Below the pieces are notes generated by a model, which was given only the letters and a program-made list of their open reading frames with translations, had not been told where the DNA came from and searched no databases. Shown here piece after piece: positions 1-8,159 of a stretch of DNA of 37,960 nucleotides. How positions within the stretch are numbered: the stretch's first letter is position 1; each line of letters begins with the position of its first letter. The translations under genes were made by a program, and so were the position numbers. This DNA comes from Lachnospiraceae bacterium (lineage in GTDB: Bacteria; Bacillota; Clostridia; Lachnospirales; Lachnospiraceae): assembly GCA_017387565.1 (NCBI GenBank), contig JAFOEY010000002.1:1-37960 (forward strand). Direction: 5' to 3'.

Positions 1-224
1 TGCAATTGGAATTCAGTGAGTGAACTTGTTCACGAGCCTGTATTCCAATTTCGCAATCGTCCTTTCAATCCCAGTCAAAATCAACTTGGCTAATTTTAAC
101 CGTTCTTTCTTTACTGTTTTTGGTTTGTCTCTTTCGAGACGCTCTGAAATTTTCTCTTGGAATTTTTCAGGGTTGCATTGCTGTTTAGTTTTCAAGGTTC
201 TGTGCGTTCTCTCGACGCGCAACG
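1..224 (-). other. 5' leader of a probable rRNA operon (16S off the left edge)
   Basis: Read on the minus strand, the DNA after the strong promoter at 230-258 contains TTGAAAACTAAACAG (181-195). This boxA-like sequence is common in Firmicutes rRNA leaders and spacers. No convincing protein gene fits: the 81- and 83-codon frames here lie on opposite strands and lack a ribosome-binding site. The 16S gene itself does not appear in the window, so the leader must be at least about 220 nt long. Seen: promoter and the boxA-like motif. Inferred: that 16S rRNA follows to the left. Confidence 0.6.
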
Positions 225-229
225 ATGTT

Positions 230-258
230 ATAATATCACTATCGTTTTCTTTCGTCAA
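230..258 (-). promoter_or_regulatory. Strong rRNA-type promoter with phased A-tracts upstream
   Basis: On the minus strand TTGACG (253-258) is followed by 17 nt and TATTAT (230-235), a near-consensus vegetative promoter pointing left. Immediately upstream (263-296) are four T/A tracts of 6-7 nt spaced about 9-10 bp apart. This resembles an UP element or curved DNA, as is usual for rRNA promoters. Nothing else fills the interval between this promoter and the lipoprotein gene's end at 366. Confidence 0.7.
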
Positions 259-365
259 GCACTTTTTTTAACTTTTTTCATTTTTTTGCATTTTTTGCAA
301 AAAATGCATTAACCCAAAGATTGAACTTTAAAATATACATGCACAGCTTTGGATATAAGTCATAC

Positions 366-1112
366 CTACAACAACTTCGTTTTTAATGTCTGACCGTTGC
401 ACTTTATATAAAGATTCAACGCATTGACATCAACACAGTCTTCTTCTTTTAACTCCATTAGTAACACGGTATCAACCGATTCACCGGGCTGAATTTCACC
501 GTTAAATACAGAAAAATCTTCCGTAAACAAAGTTGACATGATGCTGTGATAATCTCCGTCATTGAAAGAAACTTTAAAACGGGCATTTGTCGAAAAAACA
601 TCTGCACTTCTTACTTCCGAAGTCTGATTAGAAAGGCCAAGATGAACAACAGCCAGTTTACAGCCTTCCGTGGCCGTAGTTGCAAAATATAAATCTTCAC
701 CGTCTTTGGGGTACTGATCAAGATATTCTACTCCATTATAAGAAATCGAAATTTCATCGAGTCCTAAAAATTCAGCCGGATTCACATAAGTAACGGTTTC
801 TACGCTGCTTTGTCCCTCTGATTCTTTTGCCTGCTCTTCTTCCTGCTTTTTTGCTTCCTTTTCTGCTTCTAAAGCAGCCAGACGTTGTGCTTCTTCCTGA
901 ATTTGCTTTTGCATCTGTTCTTCTTGTTTGAGTTGCTCCTGATTGAGCAATTTGGTCTGGTACCCGGAATCGTACTTTAATAAAAGTGTAGCGGCATAAT
1001 TAGAAACCATTGCACTTTCTTCTTCGGACATCTCGGGGATTTCATTTCCGCAACCGGTCATAGTAAATATGAAGATACAAATTAAGAAAAGAAAACAAAA
1101 CCGCTTTCTCAT
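366..1112 (-). CDS. Putative lipoprotein with charged coiled coil
   Basis: The 248-residue protein begins with a basic, hydrophobic signal sequence and a lipobox ending at Cys21 (MTGC), so it is probably exported and lipid-anchored. Residues about 55-105 are Gln/Glu/Lys-rich and look like a coiled-coil or flexible stalk. The C-terminal 130 residues look like a beta-rich, DUF4352-like extracellular domain, but I cannot assign a family firmly. It starts 49 nt after the histidine kinase stop, with a GGAGG ribosome-binding site, so it is probably the last gene of the mntP-kinase transcript. Function is unknown; a role in sensing or in envelope homeostasis with the kinase is inference from position only. 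Confidence 0.75.
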   Translation of the reverse strand: MRKRFCFLFLICIFIFTMTGCGNEIPEMSEEESAMVSNYAATLLLKYDSGYQTKLLNQEQLKQEEQMQKQIQEEAQRLAALEAEKEAKKQEEEQAKESEGQSSVETVTYVNPAEFLGLDEISISYNGVEYLDQYPKDGEDLYFATTATEGCKLAVVHLGLSNQTSEVRSADVFSTNARFKVSFNDGDYHSIMSTLFTEDFSVFNGEIQPGESVDTVLLMELKEEDCVDVNALNLYIKCNGQTLKTKLL

Positions 1113-1161
1113 ACGTTCCTCCGTTTCGGCTACAGCCTTTTATGAATAATTCATTTTATCA

Positions 1162-2631
1162 TTATTTCATCGGCAATTCAAACCAAAATTCCACGCCGTT
1201 ATCATAATTGCAGACGCCATATTCCTGGTGAATGGAATCCATAATTGCTTTTACAATCGATAACCCAACTCCACTGCCACCATATTCACGGGTTCGTGCC
1301 TTATCAACCTTAAAAAACTTTTCAAATAAATGTGGCAGGGCATCTTCCGGAATCCGCTCTCCGGTATTAAACACAGAAACACGGACAACATCTTCTTTTT
1401 CTACGACATCAATCCGAATTTCATTTTCATTGGCAAGATGATTTAAGGCGTTGGAAAAATAATTCATCAAAACCTCTTCCACCATAAACTCATCACTCCA
1501 GACATAGATAGGACGAGACGGCGAAAACATCACCTTGGCATTGTGCTGCTTGATCAAAATGTCGGAATTGGAAATGTAATTCTCAATCAGTTCACAAATA
1601 TCAAAACGTTCCATATTGACCACATCATTTCCAAATTCCAGTTGGTTTAAGGTAAGCAGCTTTTTGACCATATCATTCATTTTATTGGATTCATCGATAA
1701 TGACATCACAATAAAAATCTCTGCTTGCCGGATCCTCATCATTGATTTCTTCCTTTAAGCCTTCCGCATATCCCATAATTAAAGCAAGCGGTGTTTTTAA
1801 CTCGTGAGAGACATTGGACAAAAATTCCCTCCGCATTTCATCAATTTGTTCTTTTTTCTCAATATCTTTTTGCAGTTCATTATTGGCGGTCTTTAACTCC
1901 GATATCGTTTTTTCCAGTTTATCGGATAAAGCATTCATATGCTGACCGAGAACACCGATTTCATTTTTTTCATTTCCGTCGTAATGTACTTCAAAGTCCA
2001 ATTCAGCCATACGTTTGGATATTTCAGTCAGGGACAATATGGGATTGGTAATTCGTTTCGTGATAATCATAATGACAATGGCACTGATGATAATCGTAAA
2101 AACACATGCATAAGCAAAGAAACGATTGGATATCAAAACACTGTCGTGAATACTCTGAACGAGAGAACGTGTCATAAATAAATTCCCATTATCCAAAGTT
2201 CCCCACATCTGGATAAAGCTCAATTCACTTTGCGGCACGCGCGCAATTTCTAAAACATAGTGCTCATTCTCTTTTAAAATCTTATGATCTTGGTACTTGT
2301 TTGAAAAAACGCGGTCCAATAATGCTCTCAACAGCACATCCGATTCCGAACCGGCAGATTGAATCAATTTAGAATCGGCATCAATGACAATCACATTAAT
2401 ATTATAAATTGCGCTAAGCTGTTGCAATTCTTCCTCAAAATCTTCACTTTGAATACTGCCATCTGAAGATGCCGTATTGATGATCTGGTAAGACTTCAAC
2501 AAAACCTGCTGTTTATTATAAATGTAATAACGTTCCAAAAACGTACTGTTTAAAAACAAGCAAAGAAGTAAGGTGCCCGCCATAATAATCAAAAATGCCG
2601 ACAAAATCTGTTTTCGAATCGAATGTTTCAT
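1162..2631 (-). CDS. Membrane sensor histidine kinase
   Basis: The 489-residue protein has a first membrane segment at about residues 10-30, an extracytoplasmic sensor region of about 140 residues, and a second segment at about 171-192. A HAMP linker, a coiled coil, the dimerisation/phosphoacceptor motif SNVSHELKTP (His276) and a C-terminal HATPase with an N-box (NYFSNALNH) and a G-box (GGSGVGLSIV) follow. It should autophosphorylate and pass phosphate to a response regulator, most likely the one at 3533-4207. It begins 20 nt after the mntP stop with a GGAG site, so it should be co-transcribed with mntP downstream of the manganese riboswitch. The signal is unknown. Confidence 0.93.
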   Translation of the reverse strand: MKHSIRKQILSAFLIIMAGTLLLCLFLNSTFLERYYIYNKQQVLLKSYQIINTASSDGSIQSEDFEEELQQLSAIYNINVIVIDADSKLIQSAGSESDVLLRALLDRVFSNKYQDHKILKENEHYVLEIARVPQSELSFIQMWGTLDNGNLFMTRSLVQSIHDSVLISNRFFAYACVFTIIISAIVIMIITKRITNPILSLTEISKRMAELDFEVHYDGNEKNEIGVLGQHMNALSDKLEKTISELKTANNELQKDIEKKEQIDEMRREFLSNVSHELKTPLALIMGYAEGLKEEINDEDPASRDFYCDVIIDESNKMNDMVKKLLTLNQLEFGNDVVNMERFDICELIENYISNSDILIKQHNAKVMFSPSRPIYVWSDEFMVEEVLMNYFSNALNHLANENEIRIDVVEKEDVVRVSVFNTGERIPEDALPHLFEKFFKVDKARTREYGGSGVGLSIVKAIMDSIHQEYGVCNYDNGVEFWFELPMK

Positions 2632-2651
2632 AATCAGTCTCCATTAATGAA

Positions 2652-3239
2652 TTAAAAAAAGATTCCTTTGATAAAAATTTCCAATCCAATTAAAATCAAG
2701 ATTACGCCACCTAAAATTCCGGCGCGGTCTGCAAATCTGGTTCCAAACTTTTTCCCTATCTGTAAACCTGCCATACATATGATGAAAGTCACAATGGCAA
2801 TAATCAAAGAACATACAAATGCCATAAGCAATCCATATCCGGTAATCGTAAATCCGACGGACAAGGCATCAATCGAAGTAGCAATCCCCTGCATAATCAA
2901 AACAGAAAAAGAAAGTTTTTCACCATTTTCCTCATCCTCATTTCCTTTGATTGATTCCCACAACATTTTGCCTCCGATATAAAGGAGCAAAAGCAAGGCA
3001 ATCCAAGGTATCAGTTTCTCAAACGATTGGAAAATCTGAACAAAGGAATGCACACAAACCCATCCAATCATAGGCATAAGAAACTGAAAAAATGCATAAA
3101 CACCGGCAATTAAGCACATTCGCTTAACTTTCATCCGGTTTTCATGTAAGCCGTTTGCCAAAGACACCGAAAATGCATCCATGGCAAGTCCAACTCCCAA
3201 TAACACACTGTTAAAATAAAATAAAAAGTCCCATTCCAT
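2652..3239 (-). CDS. mntP: Manganese efflux pump MntP
   Basis: The 195-residue, six-helix membrane protein has the two repeated family motifs: GLAMDAFSVSLANG near residue 17 and GIATSIDALSVGF near residue 118. The membrane-embedded aspartates are those of the MntP (YebN/DUF204) family, which exports Mn2+. A yybP-ykoY riboswitch directly upstream supports the manganese role. Length is typical. The gene lies between the response-regulator and kinase genes of one two-component system, an unusual interruption. Confidence 0.95.
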   Translation of the reverse strand: MEWDFLFYFNSVLLGVGLAMDAFSVSLANGLHENRMKVKRMCLIAGVYAFFQFLMPMIGWVCVHSFVQIFQSFEKLIPWIALLLLLYIGGKMLWESIKGNEDEENGEKLSFSVLIMQGIATSIDALSVGFTITGYGLLMAFVCSLIIAIVTFIICMAGLQIGKKFGTRFADRAGILGGVILILIGLEIFIKGIFF

Positions 3240-3283
3240 TATCTATTCCTCGTTTCCTATTTCGTCAGAGAAAAAGAATCGAT

Positions 3284-3325
3284 AAAAAAAGACTCAAGAC
3301 AGCACAAAAAGCACTGTCTTAAGTC
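3284..3325 (-). terminator. Riboswitch expression-platform terminator
   Basis: Transcribed leftward, the arms at 3311-3325 and 3291-3305 form a hairpin of about 15 bp (including G-U pairs) with a U5 loop. Seven uridines (3284-3290) follow. The 5' arm overlaps the conserved end of the aptamer, as expected for a riboswitch that prevents termination when Mn2+ is bound. It controls mntP and probably the kinase gene behind it. Confidence 0.85.
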
Positions 3326-3411
3326 TCATCATTTAAAATACTACCGGGCTTTCAACCAGTATGTCGATAGTACTATACATGTAAAATGTACCGATTACTC
3401 CCTCTTGACGA
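3305..3411 (-). promoter_or_regulatory. yybP-ykoY manganese riboswitch (aptamer)
   Basis: The minus strand contains the conserved features of this Rfam class in order: GAGGGAGTA (rc of 3396-3404), ACATACTGG followed by GCCCGGTAGTA, then ATGAGACTTAAGAC leading into a terminator. It starts almost exactly where transcription from the promoter at 3417-3445 should begin. The class binds Mn2+ and usually turns on mntP or P-type ATPase genes. Here mntP is immediately downstream. The call rests on motif reading, not on a covariance-model search. Confidence 0.88.
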
Positions 3412-3416
3412 AGATA

Positions 3417-3445
3417 ACTATATCATTTTTCGTGCATAATATCAA
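3417..3445 (-). promoter_or_regulatory. Promoter of the mntP riboswitch transcript
   Basis: On the minus strand TTGATA (3440-3445), 17 nt, then TATAGT (3417-3422) form a near-consensus vegetative promoter. The predicted start lies at about 3410, at the 5' edge of the aptamer. It separates mntP-kinase transcription from that of the response regulator. Confidence 0.75.
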
Positions 3446-3532
3446 GGAATTGTTTAAAATATGAAAAGGATTTAAAATTATTAAAAAAAAACAAATTAAT
3501 TGAAATATGAATTGAATTATTCATTCAGATTC

Positions 3533-4207
3533 TTATTCGAATTTATATCCCAATCCCCATATCGTCTGTATATGCTCTCCACTGCTTCCCATTTTGCTGC
3601 GCAATTTTTTGACATGTGTGTCAATCGTACGGGCATCCCCAAAGTAATCATAATTCCAGACATGATTTAAAATCACTTCTCTGGATAAGGCTATTCCCTT
3701 GTTTTCCATAAAATAAGTCAGCAATTCAAACTCTTTGAAACTTAAATCGATAGGTTGTCCGTCAACGGTAACAATATGTGCAACCTTATCCAATCGAATA
3801 CCGGAATACTCTAGAATATTCTCTTCCACAGCACCGGGATTGCTTCTGCGAAGCACGGCTTCCACCCTGGCAACCAAAATCTTGGGGCTGAACGGTTTTA
3901 CAATATACTCATCTACTCCAAGTTCAAATCCTTTTAATTCATCTTTTTCATCTGCTTTAGCCGTCAGCATAATAATCGGAACCTTGGAAAAGTTTCTGAT
4001 TTCTTTACAAACAGCCCATCCATCCATTTTGGGCATCATGACATCCAGTAAGATTAAGGCTATATCTTTATTTTCAAAAAAAATATCCAGCGCCTTTTCC
4101 CCATTTTCGGCTTCCATCACTTCAAAGTCTGCCCTGCTCAAAAAATCTCCGACTAATTTACGCATTCTGCTTTCATCATCAACAACTAAGATTTTTGTTT
4201 TATTCAT
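3533..4207 (-). CDS. OmpR/PhoB-family response regulator
   Basis: The 224-residue protein has an N-terminal receiver domain with the acidic pair DD10-11, phospho-acceptor Asp55 (LLDVMMP), the Thr of LTAKAD and Lys104. A C-terminal winged-helix DNA-binding domain ends in TIDTHVKKLRSKMG...TIWGLGYKFE. It is the probable partner of the kinase at 1162-2631, although mntP and its riboswitch lie between them. An AGGTGAAG site precedes the ATG. Target genes are not known. Confidence 0.93.
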   Translation of the reverse strand: MNKTKILVVDDESRMRKLVGDFLSRADFEVMEAENGEKALDIFFENKDIALILLDVMMPKMDGWAVCKEIRNFSKVPIIMLTAKADEKDELKGFELGVDEYIVKPFSPKILVARVEAVLRRSNPGAVEENILEYSGIRLDKVAHIVTVDGQPIDLSFKEFELLTYFMENKGIALSREVILNHVWNYDYFGDARTIDTHVKKLRSKMGSSGEHIQTIWGLGYKFE

Positions 4208-4285
4208 AATGAAACTTCACCTCATAAATCATGCATTTATTTGAACTTTTTACATTAACTTCTTTGAGTATAGGGCATAAATATG

Positions 4286-4900
4286 TTAATTTTGTGAATT
4301 CTCATCCGAAATTCCAAGTTCAGCTTCTTTTTCCCGTATTTTATTTTCACGTTCGGTTAATTGCTGTTCCCATTCTGCATATTGATTCAGTATAGCCGAT
4401 TTATAATTCAATATGGTAGGATTGTTGCCTGTCATGGAGATTGCAAACATCAAAATCACCATACAAAAAAGTACAACACAAAGAATCGTTCGTTGTCTGC
4501 ATGATTTTTGAGCTTTTTCTGTTTTTATTTTCTCTGTTTGAATCTTTTGCTCTGCATCTTTTTTCAGTTTTTCTTTTAAAGCTTCAAATTCAGCTGCATT
4601 TTGACTACTTTTGTCTTTTAGTATGGACTTTGTATACAAAACCGGAATCGGGGCTTCAGTTTCCTTTAACACACCCTTTGAAATCAAATAATTCCGAACG
4701 TTTTTTAAATAGGTTAATCCTATCTGTGTCTCAAAAATATTTTGTTCCACAGCCTTTATGTATACAGCTTTTACAGCCGCCAGATTATTTTCATCTATTT
4801 TGGAATGCAGGGCATTTACCTTTGCCAGCTCCTCATTTGCAATTTTTGCATCTTCCGGATTTTGAAATTCATATCCGTCAATCACAACTTTTTGTTCCAT
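4286..4900 (-). CDS. Hypothetical single-pass membrane protein
   Basis: The 204-residue protein is not recognised as a known family. It has a soluble helical N-terminal part, a Lys/Glu-rich coiled coil at about residues 105-135, one strong membrane segment (about 139-156) and a charged helical tail. The fact that it starts 38 nt after the degV stop suggests one transcript. Its orientation and function cannot be read from sequence. Confidence 0.7.
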   Translation of the reverse strand: MEQKVVIDGYEFQNPEDAKIANEELAKVNALHSKIDENNLAAVKAVYIKAVEQNIFETQIGLTYLKNVRNYLISKGVLKETEAPIPVLYTKSILKDKSSQNAAEFEALKEKLKKDAEQKIQTEKIKTEKAQKSCRQRTILCVVLFCMVILMFAISMTGNNPTILNYKSAILNQYAEWEQQLTERENKIREKEAELGISDENSQN

Positions 4901-4938
4901 AACTTCTCTCTCTGCAGGAATCCTGCCACAATCCGCAA

Positions 4939-5808
4939 TTAACGACTTTCACCCCGGAAAAACAAAGCAACAACTCCCGGACCGGTATGTGCGCCGATTG
5001 TCGGTCCGACATAATTGATTAAAAAGGAATCAAATCCAAATTTCTCTTTTACCAGATCTGCTACATACTGTGCGTCTTCGAGACAGTCTCCATGACTGAT
5101 AAAAATAGTCTGGTCTTCCTCTTTATAAGAACCTATTTTTTGTTCCATCACATGAACCAGCTCTTGTAAAGATTTTTTACGGCCACGGACTTTGCCAATA
5201 TTAATCAAGCGGCCTTCATCATCCACATGTAAGATTGGTTTTACCTTTGCAAGTGAACCCAATATGGCTGTTGCCTTACTAACTCTTCCGCCTCTGTGCA
5301 GATGAAACAAATCATCTACCGTAAAAATATGTGAAAAATGCAGGTAGTTTTGTTCCAAATCATCTGCAATTTCATCCATACTCTTACCCTCATTTTTCAT
5401 TCTGACGGCATAATCCACCATCAGACCCTGACCTAGCGATGCTGATTTGGAATCTATCACGCGAATATGGGCATCCGGATTCTTCTCCCTGATCTGCCAT
5501 GCAGCAAGTGCCGTACTGCTGTATGTCCCACTCAATTCGGATGAAAAGGAAATGCATAAAATGTCGTTACTTCTTTTTAATAATTTTTCAAACATCTGCA
5601 ATGCATCGTTGACCGTTACCTGCGAGGTGGTCGGCATGCTCCCATTGCGCATGGTATCATAAAATTCATGCTCATCCATGGGAGAATACCAGTTATATAA
5701 TTTTCCATCCACAATATAACCTAATGATAACAACTCAATTTTGTTTTTTTCGATATAATCAGCAGGCAGGTCCGACGCTGTATCTGTTACAATAATAAAA
5801 TCTTTCAT
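4939..5808 (-). CDS. DegV-family (FakB-like) fatty-acid-binding protein
   Basis: The 289-residue protein begins with the family start IVTDTASDLP, carries the TTSQVT motif near residue 60, and has the conserved HRGGRVSKATA and a C-terminal VGPTIGAHTGPGV. DegV proteins bind a fatty acid in a cytoplasmic pocket, and FakB members present it to the kinase FakA. No fakA gene is visible here, so the exact lipid role is open. A typical AGAGGA ribosome-binding site and a promoter at 5849-5878 lie upstream. It probably leads a transcript with the membrane protein at 4286-4900. Confidence 0.92.
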   Translation of the reverse strand: MKDFIIVTDTASDLPADYIEKNKIELLSLGYIVDGKLYNWYSPMDEHEFYDTMRNGSMPTTSQVTVNDALQMFEKLLKRSNDILCISFSSELSGTYSSTALAAWQIREKNPDAHIRVIDSKSASLGQGLMVDYAVRMKNEGKSMDEIADDLEQNYLHFSHIFTVDDLFHLHRGGRVSKATAILGSLAKVKPILHVDDEGRLINIGKVRGRKKSLQELVHVMEQKIGSYKEEDQTIFISHGDCLEDAQYVADLVKEKFGFDSFLINYVGPTIGAHTGPGVVALFFRGESR

Positions 5809-5848
5809 TCAGTATTCCTCTTTATCAAATTTTTTTCTAATTTCACAA

Positions 5849-5878
5849 TTTATATGCTTATGAAATTTTCATGTTCAA
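5849..5878 (-). promoter_or_regulatory. Probable promoter of degV
   Basis: On the minus strand TTGAAC (5873-5878), an 18-nt spacer and TATAAA (5849-5854) form a plausible vegetative promoter about 40 nt upstream of the degV start codon. The spacer carries an imperfect palindrome (ATGAAAATTTCAT) that might be an operator, but this is only a suggestion. Confidence 0.5.
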
Positions 5879-5984
5879 TCACAGTCATGTTTTCAACAAT
5901 ATAATTGTAAAGAAGATTATTTTTGATTTGCATACCAAATCTTGGATTATTTTAACATATATTACTACATAATGGCAATCTGTG

Positions 5985-7448
5985 TTATTTTTTTGAATCT
6001 TTTAACCTCCTTCGGATAAAACGATGACCAAGTTGTCGTAATCTTAACGGCAACAGTGGGAAAACATAACTGTCACCTGAAATGGTTTTATTAAATATTA
6101 ATGCCACAATAAGAACAATTATTCCGGCAATATAACCATATAAACCAAACATCGCGGTTAAGATCAGGCTTATGATACGCATAAACTTTAAAGCATATGA
6201 CAATTCATAACTAGCCTGTGTATAATTTGCTATGGCTACAAAAGCCATGTAAAGCATAACTTCCGAATTAAACCATCCGCTTTTAACCGAAAATTCCCCT
6301 AATACCAATGCCGCCATGACACTAAGCGGTGTACTGAGCATGCTGGGTGTGTTAACGGCAGCAAGTTTCAAGCCGTCAATCGCCAGTTCCAAGATCAAAA
6401 ACTGCCAGATCAAAGGAATATTGATGGTATCCGCAACCATAATAAATTCAAAACCATGCGGTATAAATCTGGGCTCCTGCATAAACAGTAAAAACGTAGG
6501 AGTCATAATATAAGTTAAAATTGCAATGATAAATCTGGTCAGCCTTAGATACGTTCCCGTAATGGGCGGAAAATAATAGTCGTCTGCTTCCTCAATCACA
6601 TCAAAAATACTGGTTGGCATAATCATGGCCGAAGGAGAATTATCCACAAGAATAATAATATTTCCCTCTAGCACCTGTGCTGCCGCTGTATCCGGCCTTT
6701 CCGTATATTTAAACTTCGGGAACGGATTCCACCATACCTTTTTATATAAACACTCTGCAAGACTTTCCTGATTCATGGTGAGTGCATCCACCTGGATGTT
6801 TTGTATTCTTGTCTTTACCATATCTAACAGATTATGGTCTACTCTGGATTCCATATAACAAATGATAATATCAGTTTTTGACGTTTGACCGGCATTCATC
6901 ATTTCTACACGTAAATCCTCGGAACGGATTCTTCTTCGAATTAAAGCGCTGTTAAGAACAACGGTTTCCACAAATCCATCCTTTGAACCGCGCAATACTT
7001 TATCCTTTTCCGGTTCAGCAACCGATCTTGATGGATAAGTTCTTGCATCAATCAAAAATACCTTATCATAACCGTCAACGATGAGTACAAATACTCCCGA
7101 AAGTAAGAAATAGACAATATCTTTCCAGCTGTTACTCAAATCCACTTCGACATACGGCATAAATTTTTTAGAGAATTCATGCGCATTATCAGGCATTTCT
7201 TTTGGCGGAATATCCATAAAACCTTCTAACATTTTCTGCATCAATTCATCTTTACAAAGTCCATTGATAAAATACATGCATGCCTTTTTTCCACCGATAT
7301 CAAACACTCTGTAAATAATATCAAAATTATCATCGACACTCAGTCTTTTATTCAGATACAACATATTTTCATTAAGATCCCGAGATACATGATATTGCGT
7401 TTTCGGGATTGTCATTTCTTCCTGGGCAGGAAACATTCTTTTTTTCAA
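5985..7448 (-). CDS. spoVAF: GerA-family spore germination protein, SpoVAF-like
   Basis: The 487-residue protein has an N-terminal soluble half with the GerA-type region (about 45-270) and a C-terminal half with several membrane helices ending in a basic tail. The junction motif VDNSPSAMIMPTSIF is closer to SpoVAF than to canonical GerA A-subunits. It should sit in the spore inner membrane and act in germination. The chosen start is TTG at 7448, because AAAAAGGAG lies 9 nt upstream; the next ATG (four codons in) would be 21 nt away. That ribosome-binding site is part of the terminator stem after dut, an unusual arrangement. No other gerA/spoVA genes are adjacent. SpoVAF versus orphan GerA A-subunit is not settled. 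Confidence 0.82.
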   Translation of the reverse strand: MKKRMFPAQEEMTIPKTQYHVSRDLNENMLYLNKRLSVDDNFDIIYRVFDIGGKKACMYFINGLCKDELMQKMLEGFMDIPPKEMPDNAHEFSKKFMPYVEVDLSNSWKDIVYFLLSGVFVLIVDGYDKVFLIDARTYPSRSVAEPEKDKVLRGSKDGFVETVVLNSALIRRRIRSEDLRVEMMNAGQTSKTDIIICYMESRVDHNLLDMVKTRIQNIQVDALTMNQESLAECLYKKVWWNPFPKFKYTERPDTAAAQVLEGNIIILVDNSPSAMIMPTSIFDVIEEADDYYFPPITGTYLRLTRFIIAILTYIMTPTFLLFMQEPRFIPHGFEFIMVADTINIPLIWQFLILELAIDGLKLAAVNTPSMLSTPLSVMAALVLGEFSVKSGWFNSEVMLYMAFVAIANYTQASYELSYALKFMRIISLILTAMFGLYGYIAGIIVLIVALIFNKTISGDSYVFPLLPLRLRQLGHRFIRRRLKDSKK

Positions 7449-7450
7449 TT

Positions 7451-7500
7451 AAAAAAACTCCTTTTTCAAAACCATTTTCTATAGTTTTCCAAAAAGGAGT
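7451..7500 (-). terminator. dut terminator overlapping the SpoVAF-like RBS
   Basis: On the minus strand ACTCCTTTTT (7491-7500) pairs perfectly with AAAAAGGAGT (7457-7466). An inner AAAAC/GTTTT stem extends the pairing, and seven T follow (7451-7457). It is a good intrinsic terminator for dut. The 3' arm contains the GGAG that serves the TTG start at 7448, so read-through RNA would hide that ribosome-binding site. Confidence 0.8.
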
Positions 7501-7521
7501 CTTTCTTATGCAGTTATTTCA

Positions 7522-7959
7522 TCAATTTGTTCCGGTACTTCCGATTCCACCACGATCTTTTCCTTCTAGCCGGTCTACTTCCTCAAATTGAATTGTCGGC
7601 TGGTGTTTTTCAATCCGGAATTGACAAATTCTGTCATTTACCTCAATGACAGTATCTCTCAAGGCATAAACAGGCATATAAAACCAGTCATTGGGACCGC
7701 AATAGGTTTCATCCACGATTCCGCAATGATTCGTCTGGATAATCCCAAAATTTTTAAATGTGGAGCTTCTCGGAACAATATGTGCCTCATACCCTTTTGG
7801 CAGTTTCATGGCAACACCAAGATGAATCAGACGAAATTCTCCTGCTTTCATCTCCACATGCTCACTGCTTCGAAGATCAATCCAATCCGATTTTCCATCG
7901 ATATATTCCAATCTTTTAATCTCATCATTCAGATATTGAATTTGTATTTTTTCGCTCAT
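7522..7959 (-). CDS. dut: dUTP diphosphatase
   Basis: This 145-residue protein is a trimeric-type dUTPase, hydrolysing dUTP to dUMP and PPi to keep uracil out of DNA. Motif 2 (PRSSTFKNFG, 63-72), motif 3 (GIVDETYCG, 80-88), motif 4 (DRICQFRI, 109-116) and the C-terminal P-loop-like motif 5 (DRGGIGSTG, 135-143) are present. Motif 1 is less canonical. Length is normal. A terminator follows at once. A 153-bp repeat element separates it from nrdG, so it may have its own promoter even though both act in dNTP metabolism. Confidence 0.92.
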   Translation of the reverse strand: MSEKIQIQYLNDEIKRLEYIDGKSDWIDLRSSEHVEMKAGEFRLIHLGVAMKLPKGYEAHIVPRSSTFKNFGIIQTNHCGIVDETYCGPNDWFYMPVYALRDTVIEVNDRICQFRIEKHQPTIQFEEVDRLEGKDRGGIGSTGTN

Positions 7960-8000
7960 AGTTTACCTTCTTTTTTCTATCATTATCTGTATTAATAATA

Positions 8001-8153
8001 TGATACCAGGGTCAAAAGGTCATACATTTTATGCACGCATGAAAAAGTATGACTTTGGGACCCGCAAAACATGAGATAGTAGTCCGATTAGGGCGGATTT
8101 CGATTGTTTACGGATTGCGAGAGCACAAAGTGCGTAGCAATCCGGTGGTATCA
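8001..8153. repeat. Intergenic repeat copy A (TGATACCA...TGGTATCA)
   Basis: The 153-bp element is bounded by a perfect 8-bp inverted repeat, TGATACCA (8001-8008) and TGGTATCA (8146-8153), with TA on both outer flanks. Inside are two hairpin modules. The first pairs GGGTCAAAAGGTCATAC with an imperfect complement, GTATGACTTTGGGACCC. The second has a GGATTGC/GCAATCC stem. Parts of the same modules recur at 16385, 16941 and 27588. It encodes no protein and resembles a MITE or a REP-like element. It ends 6 bp from the nrdG stop codon. Confidence 0.7.
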
Positions 8154-8159
8154 TATAAA

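Noticed and set aside
13-271. Overlapping 81- and 83-codon frames on opposite strands
   Set aside because: They lie in a probable rRNA leader, have no ribosome-binding site, and the minus-strand frame begins inside the promoter -35.
3735-4244. 169-codon plus-strand frame
   Set aside because: It is antisense to the response regulator, Ser/Leu-rich in the manner of complement-strand shadows, with no Shine-Dalgarno.
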